Part shown: positions 15,310 through 22,919 of the stretch, piece after piece | Numbering within the stretch: the first letter of the stretch is position 1 | Layout of the letters: every line of letters begins with the position of its first letter | Source: CAYTSW01 sp964440605 | GTDB taxonomy: Bacteria > Planctomycetota > Phycisphaerae > Phycisphaerales > UBA1924 | Assembly: GCA_964440605.1 (NCBI GenBank) | Contig: CAYTSW010000033.1 | Coordinates: forward strand, 1-22,919 | Length of the DNA: 22,919 nucleotides | Direction: 5' to 3' | Translations under genes and position numbers: made by a program | The notes under the pieces: model-generated | Seen by the model: only the letters and a program-made list of their open reading frames with translations | Told to the model about the DNA's origin: nothing | The model's database searches: none

Positions 15310-15429
15310 GGCGATGTCCCCACGGAGTGTCTATCGAGGCCGGCAACAGGTCCGTCCGTCGCGGCCGTGCGCGGAAACGTAGCCCGAGCGGCGAAGATCC
15401 GGTTCTGGTTGATGGAAGATCATGTGCGA

Positions 15430-15453
15430 CGCCGCCGACAGCGGCGCCAGGAG
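15430..15453 (+). promoter_or_regulatory. Hairpin next to the efp ribosome binding site
   Basis: A six-base-pair perfect stem (CGCCGC / GCGGCG, arms 15430-15435 and 15441-15446) with a five-base loop ends three bases before the AGGAG ribosome site (15449-15453) of efp. It may affect initiation, but a short GC stem is easily found by chance in such DNA. Confidence 0.25.
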
Positions 15454-15462
15454 CGACAGGCG

Positions 15463-16026
15463 ATGAAGGCGACCGAAGTAAAATCGGGCATGGCGGTCAA
15501 GCTCGACGGCAAGGTGTACGTCGTGGTCAAGTACGAGCACACCAAGCCCGGCAAGGGGCCCGCCTACATGCAGCTCCGCATGCGCGACATCTCCACCGGC
15601 TCGTACCTCGATAAACGCTTCGGCTCCTCGGACACCATCGAAGCCACCACCGTCGATCGGCGTGAAGCCGAGTATCTCTACGACGACGGCGACGGGTTTG
15701 TCTTCATGGACACCGAGTCCTTCGACCAGTTCACCCTCAACCGCGACTTCGCCAGCGACGCGATGATGTACCTGCGCCCCAACGGACGCACCACCATCCT
15801 CTTCCACGAGGACAAGCCCATCCAGATCGAGCTGCCCGCCGCCGTCGAACTCGCCGTGACCGAGGCGCAGCCCGGCATCAAGGGGGCGACCGCGACCAAC
15901 CAGCTCAAGGAATGCGTGCTCGAGACCGGCCTCAAGACCCGCGTGCCGCCCTTCATCGACACCGGCGAGACGATCAAGGTCAGCACGGAAGACGGCTCGT
16001 ACATCAGCCGCGTCAAGGACAGTTGA
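15463..16026 (+). CDS. efp: Translation elongation factor P
   Basis: EF-P binds between the P and E sites of the ribosome and relieves stalling at consecutive prolines. The 187-residue product has the three beta-barrel layout: a KOW-like N-domain (1-64) with the loop 'KPGKGPAYMQLRMRDISTGS', an OB domain (about 67-127, EYLYDDGDGFVFMDTESFDQ) and a C-terminal OB domain (about 130-187, KGATATNQLKECVLETGLKT then 'VPPFIDTGETIKVSTEDGSY'). The tip residue is K31 in PGKGPA, so a lysine-type modification is possible; no modifying enzyme is in the window. Start ATG follows AGGAG by about nine bases. An in-frame ATG at 15412 would add a 17-residue basic extension not seen in the family. Length is standard. 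Confidence 0.97.
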   Translation: MKATEVKSGMAVKLDGKVYVVVKYEHTKPGKGPAYMQLRMRDISTGSYLDKRFGSSDTIEATTVDRREAEYLYDDGDGFVFMDTESFDQFTLNRDFASDAMMYLRPNGRTTILFHEDKPIQIELPAAVELAVTEAQPGIKGATATNQLKECVLETGLKTRVPPFIDTGETIKVSTEDGSYISRVKDS

Positions 16027-16111
16027 CCGCCGGTTATCGGTGATCTCCCGGCGTCGGTCTGGTGAACGCGTGCGGGCGTCTGGGCGCTCCATGCGGGCCC
16101 GCTGGGCGCGC

Positions 16112-16132
16112 CCCGGCGCGGGCCGGGATTTT
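16112..16132 (+). terminator. Possible intrinsic terminator after efp
   Basis: A six-base-pair GC-only stem (CCCGGC / GCCGGG, arms 16112-16117 and 16122-16127) with a four-base loop is followed by ATTTTC. It lies 86 bp after the efp stop. The T-run is short, so it may be weak. Confidence 0.45.
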
Positions 16133-16240
16133 CACGGACCTCTCACACACCCCGCACGCATCTTGAGTGGCGTTCGTGACGAATATCGGTAATGGTCTAC
16201 AGGTTCACCTCTCCGGCGAACCGACCAGGAGTGCCGCATC

Positions 16241-16708
16241 ATGGCCGACGCAACAATCGACAGAATCGACCCGTCCGACACCGAGACGATCGAGCACCTG
16301 TACAACGCCATCTTCCGCCCGGCCCGCGACGCGGGCTGGATCGATCGGCGCCTCGGCGGCAACCGAGAGCCGCTCATTCAGGTCGCGCGCATCGATCACG
16401 ACGCCGTCGGCTTCTACATGGGCATGGAGACCAAGCCCGACACGCACTACGCCTGGCTCGTCGGCGTCGTGCAGGACATGCGCCGTGCCGGCATCGCCAG
16501 CCAGCTCATGCACAAGGCCGAAGATTGGGCCCAGACCCAGGGGTATCGCTTCCTGCGCTTCGAGTGCGACAACCGCATCCGCCCCTTCCTGCACTTCGGC
16601 ATCGCCAACGGTTTCGACATCGTCGGCATGCGCTGGGACAGCGACCGCATGACCAACCTCATCGTCTTCGAAAAGCAGATCAACGACGCCCCCGCGCTCG
16701 ACCACTGA
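16241..16708 (+). CDS. GNAT-family N-acetyltransferase
   Basis: The 155-residue product has the GNAT fold pattern. Motif A is at about residues 74-104: LVGVVQDMRRAGIASQLMHK with the acetyl-CoA pyrophosphate loop around R81-A86 (here QDMRRAGIA for the usual R/QxxGxG/A), followed by 'AEDWAQTQGYRFLRFECD'. Motif B follows with 'RPFLHFGIANGFDIVG', the usual 'A..fY.k.GF' element with His-Phe in place of Phe-Tyr. The end MRWDSDRMTNLIVFEKQI is the last strand. GNAT enzymes acetylate amines on small molecules, proteins or antibiotics; the substrate cannot be told from sequence. AGGAG precedes the ATG. It stands alone between efp and the DUF1015 gene, with its own hairpin downstream. Confidence 0.88.
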   Translation: MADATIDRIDPSDTETIEHLYNAIFRPARDAGWIDRRLGGNREPLIQVARIDHDAVGFYMGMETKPDTHYAWLVGVVQDMRRAGIASQLMHKAEDWAQTQGYRFLRFECDNRIRPFLHFGIANGFDIVGMRWDSDRMTNLIVFEKQINDAPALDH

Positions 16709-16752
16709 TCCGCTCCTCCCGCCTTCCACGCGACACCCACTCCGCCCTCCTT

Positions 16753-16786
16753 CCGCCCGAGCCGTGCGATGGCACGCCTCGGGCGG
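16753..16786 (+). terminator. Long hairpin between the GNAT and DUF1015 genes
   Basis: Arms CCGCCCGAG-c-CGTGC and GCACG-c-CTCGGGCGG form 14 base pairs with a single C-C mismatch and a GATG loop. It lies 45 bp after the GNAT stop and 63 bp before the DUF1015 start. No T-run follows (TATCGTCTTGG). It could stop or attenuate transcription or protect mRNA ends. It lacks the GGTGSCAC head of the palindromic family. Confidence 0.55.
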
Positions 16787-16849
16787 TATCGTCTTGGCTT
16801 CGGTGTTCGCCCGGACGCCGGCCGCCACGCATCGTGAGGAGGCTCGCTC

Positions 16850-18100
16850 GTGCTCCGCATCAAGCCATTTGCCGCTCTCCGACCGCGCGAGGATCTCGTC
16901 GAGGGTGTCGCCAGCCCCCCCTACGACGTCATGGATCGCGACGAGGCCCGCCAGATGGCCCAGGGCAACAGCAAGAGCTTCCTGCACGTGATCCGTGCCG
17001 AGATCGGGCTTGATGACGCCGTCAGCCCCTACGACGACGCCGTCTACCGCGCCGCGAAACAGAACCTCTCCGAACTGGTCAACGAGGGCGTCTTCCAGCG
17101 CGAGGACAGCGAGCGCCTCTACCTCTACCGCCAGGAGGCGACGATCCGCGGCGAGCGCGTCTCGCAGACGGGCGTCGTCGCGTGCTGCCACGTCGAGGAC
17201 TACCTCAACGACGTCATCAAAAAGCACGAGAAGACGCGCCAGGCCAAGGAGGACGACCGCACACGCCACACCCTGGCTATTAACGCCAACGCCGGGCCCG
17301 TCTTCCTCCTCCACCGCGACGACGAAACAATCGCGCAGCTCGTCGAGAAGGGAAGCGAGGCCGACCCGCTCTACGACTTCACCGCGGTCGACGGCGTGCG
17401 CCACACCGTCTGGCGCGTCGACGACGCCGCGTCGTACGTCGAGGCCTTCGCCAAGTTCGAGGCGGCCTACGTCGCCGACGGGCACCACCGCTCGGCCAGC
17501 GCCGCCCGCGCCGGCAAGGAGCGTCGCGACGCCAACCCCAGCCACACCGGCGACGAGGAGTACAACTGGTTCCTCTGCGTCCTCTTCCCCGCCTCGGCGC
17601 TGACCATCCTCGGCTACCACCGCCTCGTCGCCGACCTCAACGGCCTCGAACCCAATGACGTGCTCGCGACGCTCGCCGAAGTCGGCGAACTCGAGCTCAT
17701 CGAGGACCAGCCCAACCCCGAACCGCAGCGCACGGGCGAGGTCTGCCTCTACGTCGGGGGCGAGTGGCACAAGCTCACCTTCCCCGCGGAGTTCACCCAG
17801 CTCGCCGACCCCGTCGCTCGCCTCGATTATCAGATCCTCTATGACCACGTGCTCGGCCCGGTCCTGGGCATCGGCGACGTGCGTACCGACGACCGGATCG
17901 ACTTCGTCGGTGGCATTCGCGGCACGGGCGAACTCAAGAAACGCGTCGACGAGGGTCGCGCCGGCGTCGGCTTCGCCATGCACCCCGTGACCGTCGAACA
18001 GCTCATCGCGGTCGCCGACGCCGGCAAGATCATGTCGCCCAAGAGCACCTGGTTCGAGCCCAAGCTCCGCAGCGGCCTGCTCATCCACACGCTTGATTGA
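16850..18100 (+). CDS. DUF1015 family protein linked to serine biosynthesis genes
   Basis: The 416-residue product matches DUF1015 (COG4198): N-terminal IKPFAALRPREDLVEGVASP then 'PYDVMDRDEAR', central IKKHEKTRQAKEDDRTRH, and 'AAYVADGHHRSASAARA' around D210-R214. Length is typical. Biochemical function is not established to my knowledge. The family often lies beside serA and serC, as here. The DGHHR motif resembles the DGHTR motif I recall from ParB-fold free serine kinases (SerK, SbnI). A role in phosphoserine or serine metabolism is therefore an inference. The start is GTG with AGGAGG about eight bases upstream. No signal or membrane segment is visible, so it is cytoplasmic. It is separated from serA by 286 bp holding a palindromic repeat. 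Confidence 0.9.
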   Translation: MLRIKPFAALRPREDLVEGVASPPYDVMDRDEARQMAQGNSKSFLHVIRAEIGLDDAVSPYDDAVYRAAKQNLSELVNEGVFQREDSERLYLYRQEATIRGERVSQTGVVACCHVEDYLNDVIKKHEKTRQAKEDDRTRHTLAINANAGPVFLLHRDDETIAQLVEKGSEADPLYDFTAVDGVRHTVWRVDDAASYVEAFAKFEAAYVADGHHRSASAARAGKERRDANPSHTGDEEYNWFLCVLFPASALTILGYHRLVADLNGLEPNDVLATLAEVGELELIEDQPNPEPQRTGEVCLYVGGEWHKLTFPAEFTQLADPVARLDYQILYDHVLGPVLGIGDVRTDDRIDFVGGIRGTGELKKRVDEGRAGVGFAMHPVTVEQLIAVADAGKIMSPKSTWFEPKLRSGLLIHTLD

Positions 18101-18125
18101 CGCGCTCGGGCCGCTGACGCCCTCG

Positions 18126-18198
18126 GGTGCCACTGACCCCGGTTCTGCGGGGTCAGTGCTCAGTGTCCGCCCAACGCACTGACCTGCAAAACCAGGTC
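18126..18198. repeat. Palindromic repeat with a degenerate second hairpin between DUF1015 and serA
   Basis: The head GGTGC (18126-18130) is followed by an 11-bp perfect inverted repeat, CACTGACCCCG / CGGGGTCAGTG (18131-18141 and 18148-18158), with a six-base loop. A weaker hairpin, GACCTG / CAGGTC (18181-18186 and 18193-18198), follows. The first stem is a close relative of the unit at 10361-10393. It may end the DUF1015 transcript. Confidence 0.75.
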
Positions 18199-18329
18199 GA
18201 CGCCGGATATCCGTACGGCTTGATCACTTCGTCGCTGCCTACCAAAACGCCCACCTATCACCGGGCTTGCGCCCCGTGTTCATCGGTGTTGTCTTCCCCC
18301 TCCGCGCCTCGGTCCCTCCCCCCGAGCGA

Positions 18330-18335
18330 TACAAT
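18330..18335 (+). promoter_or_regulatory. Possible -10 box for serA
   Basis: TACAAT matches the sigma-70 -10 consensus TATAAT at five of six positions and stands 51 bp before the serA start in otherwise GC-rich DNA. No acceptable -35 box is found 16-18 bp upstream, so the call is weak. Confidence 0.25.
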
Positions 18336-18386
18336 CTCTCCCGGCGCCGGCGCTCCCCACCCGCCCGCGCACGGAGTTCCACGCCC

Positions 18387-19595
18387 ATGCGCATCCTCAT
18401 CGCCGACAAGTTCCAGTCCTCCGGCATCGACGCCCTGAACGACGCCGGCTGCGAGGTCACCGTCGACCCCGACCAGACCCCCGAGACGCTCCCCGACACC
18501 GTCGTCAAACACGACCCCGAAGTGCTCATCGTGCGGTCGACGAAGGTGCCCAAGCCCGTGTTCGACCGCGGGAAGTCGATCGCGCTCGTCGTACGCGCCG
18601 GCGCAGGATACGACACGATCGACGTGCCCGCCGCGAGCGCCAACGGCGTCTTTGTCGCCAACTGCCCGGGCAAAAACTCCGTCGCGGTCGCCGAACTGAC
18701 CTGGGCGCTGATCCTGGGGTGCGACCGGCTTGTGCCGCAGCAGACGAACGAGCTCGCACAAGGCCGGTGGAACAAGAAGAAGTACAGCAAGGCGCTGGGC
18801 CTCATGGGCCGCACGCTCGGCGTCATCGGCTGCGGGCAGATCGGACGCGAAGTGATCCATCGTGCGCACGCCTTCGGCATGCCCGTGGTCGCCTGGTCGC
18901 GCTCCCTCGACGACAAGCAGGCCAAGCTTCTCAACATCGAACGACTCGACTCTCCCTCGCACGTCGCGCGACGGGCCGATGTCGTCAGCCTCCACGTCGC
19001 GGCCAACAACGAGACAGAGCACCTCGTCGACCGCGACTTCCTCAGCCACATGAAGGAAGGCGCGACGCTCATCAACACGACGCGCGGCTCCGTCGTCGAC
19101 GAGGCCGCGCTGCTCGAGGCGATGCGCGACAAGAACCTGCGCGTCGGCCTCGACGTCTTCGCCGACGAGCCGGGCTCGGCCGAAACCGTCAGTTCCATCG
19201 CCATCGCCCGCGAGCCGACGTTCGTCGGCACGCACCACATCGGCGCCTCGACCGAGCAGGCCCAGGAGGCCATCGCCGAGGAAGCCGTGCGCATCGTGCT
19301 GACGTACCGCCAGAGCGGGCATGTCGAGAACGTCGTCAACCGCGCCGCCAAGAGCCGCGCCAAGCGCTTGCTGGTCGTCCGGCACATGAACCGCCCCGGC
19401 GTGCTGGCCCACGTCATCGGCGCCATCGGCAAGGCGGGCATCAACATCGAGGAGATGGAGAACGTCATCCTCGAGGGCGGCGAAGCCGCTTGCGCCCGCG
19501 TCCGCCTCGACGACGAGCCCGACGCCCAGACCCTCGAAACCATCCGCAGCAAAGCCCACGAGATCATCTCCGCAGACATGGGCGTCATCCAGTAA
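18387..19595 (+). CDS. serA: D-3-phosphoglycerate dehydrogenase SerA
   Basis: SerA oxidises 3-phosphoglycerate to 3-phosphohydroxypyruvate with NAD, the first step of serine synthesis. The 402-residue product has a split substrate domain, a Rossmann domain with GCGQIG at G148-G153, and the catalytic triad R233 (TTRGSVVDE), E261 (DVFADEP) and H284 (THHIGAST). After residue 325 comes an ACT domain (LLVVRHMNRPGVLAHVIGAI, then GKAGINIEEMENV), which suggests allosteric control by serine; the extra intervening domain of long SerA forms is absent. The ATG was chosen because the conserved MRILIADKF start lies there, after GGAG; the longer reading upstream runs through repeat-like DNA. serC follows by 28 bp, so the two form an operon. 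Confidence 0.96.
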   Translation: MRILIADKFQSSGIDALNDAGCEVTVDPDQTPETLPDTVVKHDPEVLIVRSTKVPKPVFDRGKSIALVVRAGAGYDTIDVPAASANGVFVANCPGKNSVAVAELTWALILGCDRLVPQQTNELAQGRWNKKKYSKALGLMGRTLGVIGCGQIGREVIHRAHAFGMPVVAWSRSLDDKQAKLLNIERLDSPSHVARRADVVSLHVAANNETEHLVDRDFLSHMKEGATLINTTRGSVVDEAALLEAMRDKNLRVGLDVFADEPGSAETVSSIAIAREPTFVGTHHIGASTEQAQEAIAEEAVRIVLTYRQSGHVENVVNRAAKSRAKRLLVVRHMNRPGVLAHVIGAIGKAGINIEEMENVILEGGEAACARVRLDDEPDAQTLETIRSKAHEIISADMGVIQ

Positions 19596-19623
19596 CGACG
19601 CCATCGCGCGAAAGGACCCGGTC

Positions 19624-20706
19624 ATGACCCAGCGCGTCTACAACTTCTCCGCCGGCCCCGCCGTCCTCCCCGAAGAGGTCATCGAGCAAGCCAAGCGCGA
19701 CCTCTGGGACATCAAGGGCTCGGGCATCGGCGTGCTCGAACACTCGCACCGCGGCGAGGTCTTCGATTCCGTCATGGAAGAAGCCGAGCTGCTCTGCCGC
19801 GAGGTCGGCAACATCCCCGACGACTACGCCATCCTCTACATGCAGGGCGGCGCGACCCTCCAGAACGCCGCGGTCCCCATGAACCTCCTACCCGAAGCCG
19901 GTGCCGCCGACTACCTCAACACCGGCGCCTGGTCCAAGAAGTCCATCAAGGAAGCCAAGCTTTACGGCAACGTCAACGTCGTGGCCTCCAGCGAGGACCG
20001 CAACTTCTGCTACATCCCCGCGCCCGACACGCACTCCTTCTCAGAAGACGCCGCGTACTGCCACTTCACGCCCAACAACACCATCTTCGGCACCGAGTTC
20101 AAGGCGCTGCCCGAAGCCAAGTCGCCCCTAGTCGCCGACGCCTCCAGCAACATCTTCAGCCGGCCCATCGACGTCACGCGCTACGGCCTCATCTACGCCG
20201 GTGCGCAGAAGAACCTCGGCCCCGCAGGCTGCGCGCTGGTCATCATCCGCAAGGACCTCATCGGCAAGCACCGCCCCACCACACCCACCATGCTCCGCTA
20301 CGACGTCTGCTACGAGGGCGGCAGCCGACACAACACCCCCAACACCTTCGCCATCTACCTCATGGGTCGCGTTTTCGCGTGGATCAAGGCCAACGGCGGC
20401 CTCGAGGGCATGGCCCAGCGCAACGACGCCAAGGCCAAACTCCTCTACGACCACATCGACTCCACCGACTTCTTCAAGGGCACCGTCGACCCCGACAGCC
20501 GCTCGGCCATGAACGCCTGCTTCCGCTGCGAGCGCGAGGACCTCGAGTCCGAGTTCATCAAGCAGGCCGAAGAAGCCGGCCTGCGCAACCTCAAGGGGCA
20601 CCGCTCGGTCGGCGGCATGCGAGCCTCGCTCTACAACGCCATGCCCGAATCTGGTGTGCACGCCCTCGTCGCCTTCATGAAAGACTTCGAAACGCGACAC
20701 AGATAG
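19624..20706 (+). CDS. serC: Phosphoserine aminotransferase SerC
   Basis: SerC is a class V, PLP-dependent aminotransferase that converts 3-phosphohydroxypyruvate and glutamate to phosphoserine and 2-oxoglutarate; it may also serve pyridoxal phosphate synthesis. The 360-residue product begins with the diagnostic NFSAGPAVLPEEVIEQA and has 'LEHSHRGEVFDSVMEEAE', YMQGGATLQNAAVPMNLL, and the PLP lysine K196 in IYAGAQKNLGPAG. Later blocks are 'RHNTPNTFAIYLMGRVFAWI' and LKGHRSVGGMRASLYNAMPE. Length is standard. AAAGGA precedes the ATG. It follows serA directly. No phosphoserine phosphatase gene (serB) is seen nearby. Confidence 0.97.
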   Translation: MTQRVYNFSAGPAVLPEEVIEQAKRDLWDIKGSGIGVLEHSHRGEVFDSVMEEAELLCREVGNIPDDYAILYMQGGATLQNAAVPMNLLPEAGAADYLNTGAWSKKSIKEAKLYGNVNVVASSEDRNFCYIPAPDTHSFSEDAAYCHFTPNNTIFGTEFKALPEAKSPLVADASSNIFSRPIDVTRYGLIYAGAQKNLGPAGCALVIIRKDLIGKHRPTTPTMLRYDVCYEGGSRHNTPNTFAIYLMGRVFAWIKANGGLEGMAQRNDAKAKLLYDHIDSTDFFKGTVDPDSRSAMNACFRCEREDLESEFIKQAEEAGLRNLKGHRSVGGMRASLYNAMPESGVHALVAFMKDFETRHR

Positions 20707-20855
20707 CCCGTTCCGGGCATTGTCCCGGAGACTGAGGGGCGGCCCGGAGGCGTCGCGTGTGCGCCGCTCAGCGTCATCTCTGAAGATGCATCCCGCCGAC
20801 GCTCGCCCGCGAAAAACGACGCTCACGCCCGAGCTTTCGGAGGGTCCACGCCGAC

Positions 20856-22919
20856 ATGACGTTGCTCTTGGGGATGACCACGGCTTCTTCGCTCGCGCTG
20901 ACGGGCGGCGCCGCACTCGCGCTGGTCGGGATCGGACTGTCGGCGTGGTCGCTGCTGCGCTCCCGTCGGAGCCGACGCGCCGCCTGCAAGCACTTCGAGG
21001 CCATGCCCTGCATCGCGCTCGTGCGCGACGCGGACATGCGCATCGTCGCCTGGAGCCGCGAAGCAGCGCGCGTCTTCGGCGTCGACCGACAACACGCCAT
21101 CGGCCACACACTCGGACAGGCGCTGGGCGACGACGAAGGCGGCGCCGCCGAGGACGCCTCGCTCCGCGCCGTCATGAGCCAGCGGCCCGCGGCCCAGCTC
21201 ACGTCCCGATTCGAGCTTCCGGGCGGCCACGAGTGCTTCATCCAGTGGCGCCACACGATCGAGCCCGAAACCGGCCGCCTCGTCTCCGTCGGCACCGACG
21301 TCACCGAACGCGTCCGCACGTCGCGCCTGCTCCACGACCGCGAGCGACTGCTCCGCCTCGTCACCGACAGCGTCCCGGTGCTCATCTCGTACATCACCCC
21401 GGACCACACCCTCCGCCTCGCCAGCGCCTCCTACGCCGACTGGTACGACACAGGCGAACTCGAAGGCCGGCACCTGCGCGACATCATCGGCGAAGGCGAC
21501 TACGCGCGCGCCCGGCCCCACCTCGATCGGGCCATGGGGGGCCACGACGCCTGCTACGAGGCCGACATCGCCCGCCCCGACGGCTCGATCCGACACGTCC
21601 AGATCACCTACACGCCCGACGCCGAGGCGGGCCCCGTCCGCGGCGTCATCGCCTCGATCGTCGACGTCACCGACGTCCGCGAAGCCGACCAACGCTACCG
21701 CCAGAGCGCCTTGCTCCTCGAACTGCTCACCGATAACTCCCGGGACATGTTCTCGCGCCACGCCACCGACGGACGCTACCTCTACGCCTCCAGCGCCGCG
21801 CGCTCCATCCTCGGTTACCAGCCCGAGGAGATCGTCGGCCGCGACCCGTACACACTCTTCCACCCCGATGACATCCCCCACGTTCAGTCGCACCACGCAA
21901 CAGTGCTCGACGAACCCGGACCGACGCCCCTCGTCCGCTACCGCGTCCAACACAAAGACGGCCACTACGTCTGGCTCGAGACCGCCAACCGCGTCATCGA
22001 GTCGCCCACGGGCTCGGGCGAGCACGAACTTATGTGCGTGACGCGCGACGTCACCGAACGCGTCGAACGCGAAGACCAGTTGCGCGAGAGCGAGCTCCGC
22101 TTCCGCCAGCTCGCCGAGAACATCAACGAGGTCTTCTGGGTGCTCGAGGTCGGCTCCAACCGCGTGCTCTACGTCAATCCCGCCTGCGCCGACATCCTCG
22201 GCATCTCCCCCGACGAACTCGTCCGCGACAGCCACGCCTGGCAACGCACCGTCCACGCGGACGACCACAAGCGCGTCCGCTCACGCTACGCCCGCTGGCT
22301 CGCCGGCCAACGCACCGGCGGCTTCGACGAAACCTACCGCGTCATCCTCCCCGACCACTCCATCAAGTGGGTCCGCACCCAGGCCAGCTTCATCGCCGAC
22401 GACAACGGCCACCTCTACCGCGTCGCCGGCGTCAGCATCGACGTCACCGAAGCACGCTCGGCCGAGGAAGAACTCCGGCACACCGCCGAGGTCCAGAGCC
22501 TCCTCCTGCGCGAGCTCGACCATCGCGTCAAAAACGCCCTCGGCGGCCTCCTGTCGATGATCGACCTTGTCTCCGCCAACGCCTCCGACGTCCACACCTT
22601 CGCCGCCTCCATCCGCTCACGCGTCGAAGCCATGAGCCGCGCCCACGCCCTGCTCAGCGACGCACGCTGGTCACCCATCGGCCTCCGCTCGCTCGTCGGC
22701 GCCCTCGTACCACCCGAGTGCCCCGGCACCTTCGACGTCGTCGGCCCCGAAGTCCTCGTCCCCGCCTCGCAGGTCACTCCCCTCGGCATGGTCATCCAGG
22801 AGCTCATGTCCAACAGCCTCAAGTACGGCGGCCTGAGCAAGCCCGGCGGACGCGTCACCGTCCGATGGGACCTCGAACAGACCCCCACCGACCCCCCCAC
22901 CGACCCCCCCACCGCCCCC
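20856..22919 (+). CDS. Multi-PAS HWE-type sensor histidine kinase (partial, C-terminus outside window)
   Basis: The visible 688 residues begin with one membrane helix (about 8-34, LALTGGAALALVGIGLSAWS) followed by a basic RSRRSRR stop-transfer. Four PAS-type domains follow at about 46-150, 163-275, 285-402 and 412-532, each ending in the 'D-V-T' element (GTDVTERV, SIVDVTDVRE, TRDVTERVE, SIDVTEAR). The kinase part has the acceptor His H556 in ELDHRVKNALGGLLSMIDL and an ATP-binding N box VIQELMSNSLKYGGLS, both typical of HWE/HisKA_2 kinases. The distinguishing W-x-E motif lies beyond the edge. Such kinases are usually cytoplasmic-facing and phosphorylate separate response regulators. GGAGGG lies 11 bases before the ATG; an ATG six codons later is possible. 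No partner regulator is in the window. The last codons encode TDPP repeats. Confidence 0.92.
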   Translation, partial: MTLLLGMTTASSLALTGGAALALVGIGLSAWSLLRSRRSRRAACKHFEAMPCIALVRDADMRIVAWSREAARVFGVDRQHAIGHTLGQALGDDEGGAAEDASLRAVMSQRPAAQLTSRFELPGGHECFIQWRHTIEPETGRLVSVGTDVTERVRTSRLLHDRERLLRLVTDSVPVLISYITPDHTLRLASASYADWYDTGELEGRHLRDIIGEGDYARARPHLDRAMGGHDACYEADIARPDGSIRHVQITYTPDAEAGPVRGVIASIVDVTDVREADQRYRQSALLLELLTDNSRDMFSRHATDGRYLYASSAARSILGYQPEEIVGRDPYTLFHPDDIPHVQSHHATVLDEPGPTPLVRYRVQHKDGHYVWLETANRVIESPTGSGEHELMCVTRDVTERVEREDQLRESELRFRQLAENINEVFWVLEVGSNRVLYVNPACADILGISPDELVRDSHAWQRTVHADDHKRVRSRYARWLAGQRTGGFDETYRVILPDHSIKWVRTQASFIADDNGHLYRVAGVSIDVTEARSAEEELRHTAEVQSLLLRELDHRVKNALGGLLSMIDLVSANASDVHTFAASIRSRVEAMSRAHALLSDARWSPIGLRSLVGALVPPECPGTFDVVGPEVLVPASQVTPLGMVIQELMSNSLKYGGLSKPGGRVTVRWDLEQTPTDPPTDPPTAP
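22887..22919 (+). repeat. 12-bp tandem repeat in the kinase gene
   Basis: The unit ACCGACCCCCCC occurs twice in a row and begins a third time with a changed base at the window edge. In frame it encodes TDPP units. It lies between the N box and the expected later ATP-binding motifs. Confidence 0.7.

Noticed and set aside
15412..15462. A 17-residue N-terminal extension of EF-P
   Set aside because: The family starts at the MKATEVKSGM position and the ribosome site lies between the two ATG codons.
16205..18133. A 642-residue minus-strand frame opposite the GNAT and DUF1015 genes
   Set aside because: It is the complement of two recognised genes and has the Val/Asp/Glu-rich composition typical of antisense frames here.
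20707..20855. A terminator after serC (CCGGG-CATTGT-CCCGG near 20712)
   Set aside because: The stem is only five base pairs and has no T-run.
20823..22268. A 481-residue minus-strand frame opposite the histidine kinase
   Set aside because: The plus strand encodes clear PAS domains; the minus frame has no recognisable motif.
1..22919. CRISPR arrays, rRNA, tRNA and complete insertion sequences
   Set aside because: No regularly spaced direct repeats, no tRNA-like cloverleaf or rRNA core sequence, and no transposase reading frame were recognised by eye.

Overview
The window is a GC-rich bacterial chromosome segment, most likely from a planctomycete of the Phycisphaerae type. That is an inference. 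It rests on the very high GC content, a PEP-CTERM-like secreted protein with the 'PTPGA' tail variant, the futalosine menaquinone gene mqnC, a FlgH without a lipobox cysteine, and dispersed palindromic repeats that read as 'TGETPVPP' when translated, a motif I recall from planctomycete and verrucomicrobial proteins.

Region 1 (1-9260, minus strand) is a flagellar rod/ring/hook-junction operon. Read 5'->3' it runs: small orphan ORF, flgF, flgG, flgA, flgH, flgI, flgJ-type rod-binding protein, flgN-like chaperone, flgK, flgL, with flgL running off the left edge. Junctions are tight, with ATGA overlaps at flgA/flgH and flgI/flgJ. Together these genes build the distal rod, the P and L rings and the hook-filament junction. 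A sigma-54-like -24/-12 element lies just upstream of the first ORF.

Region 2 (9394-11434) holds a core XerD-type recombinase on the plus strand, convergent with a four-helix membrane protein of unknown function on the minus strand. Three stem-loops of one palindromic repeat family lie between them.

Region 3 (11649-16708) holds mqnC (menaquinone synthesis), a small membrane protein, a lamin-tail-like secreted protein with its own intrinsic terminator, a MarR regulator with a doubtful small gene upstream, elongation factor P, and a GNAT acetyltransferase.

Region 4 (16850-20706) is a plus-strand cluster of a DUF1015 protein, serA and serC, the first two assigned steps of the phosphorylated serine pathway. 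No phosphoserine phosphatase is visible; DUF1015 carries a DGHHR motif resembling that of ParB-fold serine kinases. Region 5 (20856-end) is a membrane-anchored multi-PAS HWE-type histidine kinase cut by the right edge.

The most unusual signal is the palindromic repeat family. Its members share a GGTGSCAC head and have stems that differ in sequence but remain self-complementary. They occur in two intergenic regions and in frame inside flgJ and the 3' end of flgA. No rRNA, tRNA, CRISPR array, complete insertion sequence or phage gene was seen.
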